Positions 7,303 through 7,455 of a DNA stretch of 7,455 bases are shown piece by piece. A program made the position numbers and the translations under genes. This DNA comes from Ignavibacteriales bacterium (GTDB taxonomy: Bacteria; Bacteroidota; Ignavibacteria; Ignavibacteriales; Melioribacteraceae), in contig JAGVBL010000347.1 of the NCBI GenBank assembly GCA_020059785.1, forward strand, positions 1 through 7,455, in the 5' to 3' direction. The notes below the pieces were generated by a model. That model was not told the origin of the DNA. It worked only from the letters and a program-made list of their open reading frames with translations, and ran no database searches. Numbering within the stretch: the stretch's first letter is position 1; each line of letters starts with the position of its first letter.

Positions 7303-7385
7303 GAAATTATACAATTCCGTTTTTTGTAAATCTGTTTTCTCTATTTACTATTTTTTCTAACGCTGCAATTAATTGCGGGGCGTTG
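7303..7385 (+). other. Gap between dnaJ and the next gene; no clear terminator
   Basis: These 83 AT-rich bases contain several T runs but no GC-rich hairpin that would mark an intrinsic terminator, so read-through from dnaJ into the next gene is possible. The only notable structure is the 12-bp palindrome GCAATTAATTGC (7365-7376) just ahead of the next start codon. A weak TAAATCTG (7327-7334), one mismatch from TAnnTTTG, could give the downstream gene its own promoter, but this is speculative. Confidence 0.4.
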
Positions 7386-7455
7386 ATGAAAATACTTAAA
7401 AAAATTTCCGACAAAATCGGTTTTACCGAAACAGAATCCAGAATTATTATATTTC
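7386..7455 (+). CDS. N-terminal fragment of a further gene, possibly a helix-hairpin-helix (ComEA-like) protein
   Basis: An ATG at 7386 opens a frame of 23 codons to the window edge, starting MKILKKISDKIGFT and ending in the hydrophobic run RIIIF, which looks like the beginning of a membrane segment. A short basic amphipathic start, then an IGFTxxE-like motif and a hydrophobic helix, resembles the N terminus of membrane-anchored helix-hairpin-helix (ComEA-like) DNA-binding proteins in Bacteroidota and relatives. This comes from memory of the family style, and 23 residues cannot prove it. A GGGG (7377-7380) lies 5 nt before the ATG and could serve as a ribosome-binding site. The frame is on the same strand as dnaJ and may be cotranscribed with it. 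Confidence 0.5.
   Translation, partial: MKILKKISDKIGFTETESRIIIF

Overview
The window is an AT-rich stretch of bacterial chromosome carrying ordinary housekeeping genes in two divergent blocks. Several signs point to the Bacteroidota/Ignavibacteriota side of the tree: AT-rich intergenic DNA, mostly weak Shine-Dalgarno sequences, a TAnnTTTG-type promoter element ahead of hrcA, and a TatD nuclease fused to a radical SAM domain. I favour an Ignavibacteria-like organism, but this is inference from style and gene content, not from a marker gene.

Minus-strand block, in transcription order from about 4287 down to 1: purM (purine synthesis), a TatD-family nuclease fused to a radical SAM domain, a dacB-type penicillin-binding protein (PBP4, peptidase family S13), and the first 146 codons of prmA (ribosomal protein L11 methyltransferase), which runs off the left edge. 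Spacing is tight from the fusion gene onward: the fusion stop overlaps the dacB start as TTGA, and there are 4 bp between dacB and prmA. A 57-bp gap separates purM from the fusion gene. The four genes look like one transcription unit of functionally unrelated genes.

Plus-strand block, from 4463 to the right edge: hrcA, grpE and dnaJ, the classic heat-shock repressor and co-chaperone operon, then the first 23 codons of a further gene. That short N terminus resembles the start of membrane-anchored helix-hairpin-helix (ComEA-like) proteins, but it is too short to be sure. HrcA would repress chaperone genes; GrpE and DnaJ are the nucleotide-exchange factor and J-protein partners of DnaK, which is not in the window.

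The two blocks share a 175-bp divergent intergenic region (4288-4462). It holds a good Bacteroidota-type -7 element for hrcA but no recognisable CIRCE operator. I saw no tRNA, rRNA, CRISPR array, insertion sequence or phage gene. The most unusual item is the TatD-radical SAM fusion, which belongs to a recognised but functionally uncharacterised association. I do not see a wholly new system here.
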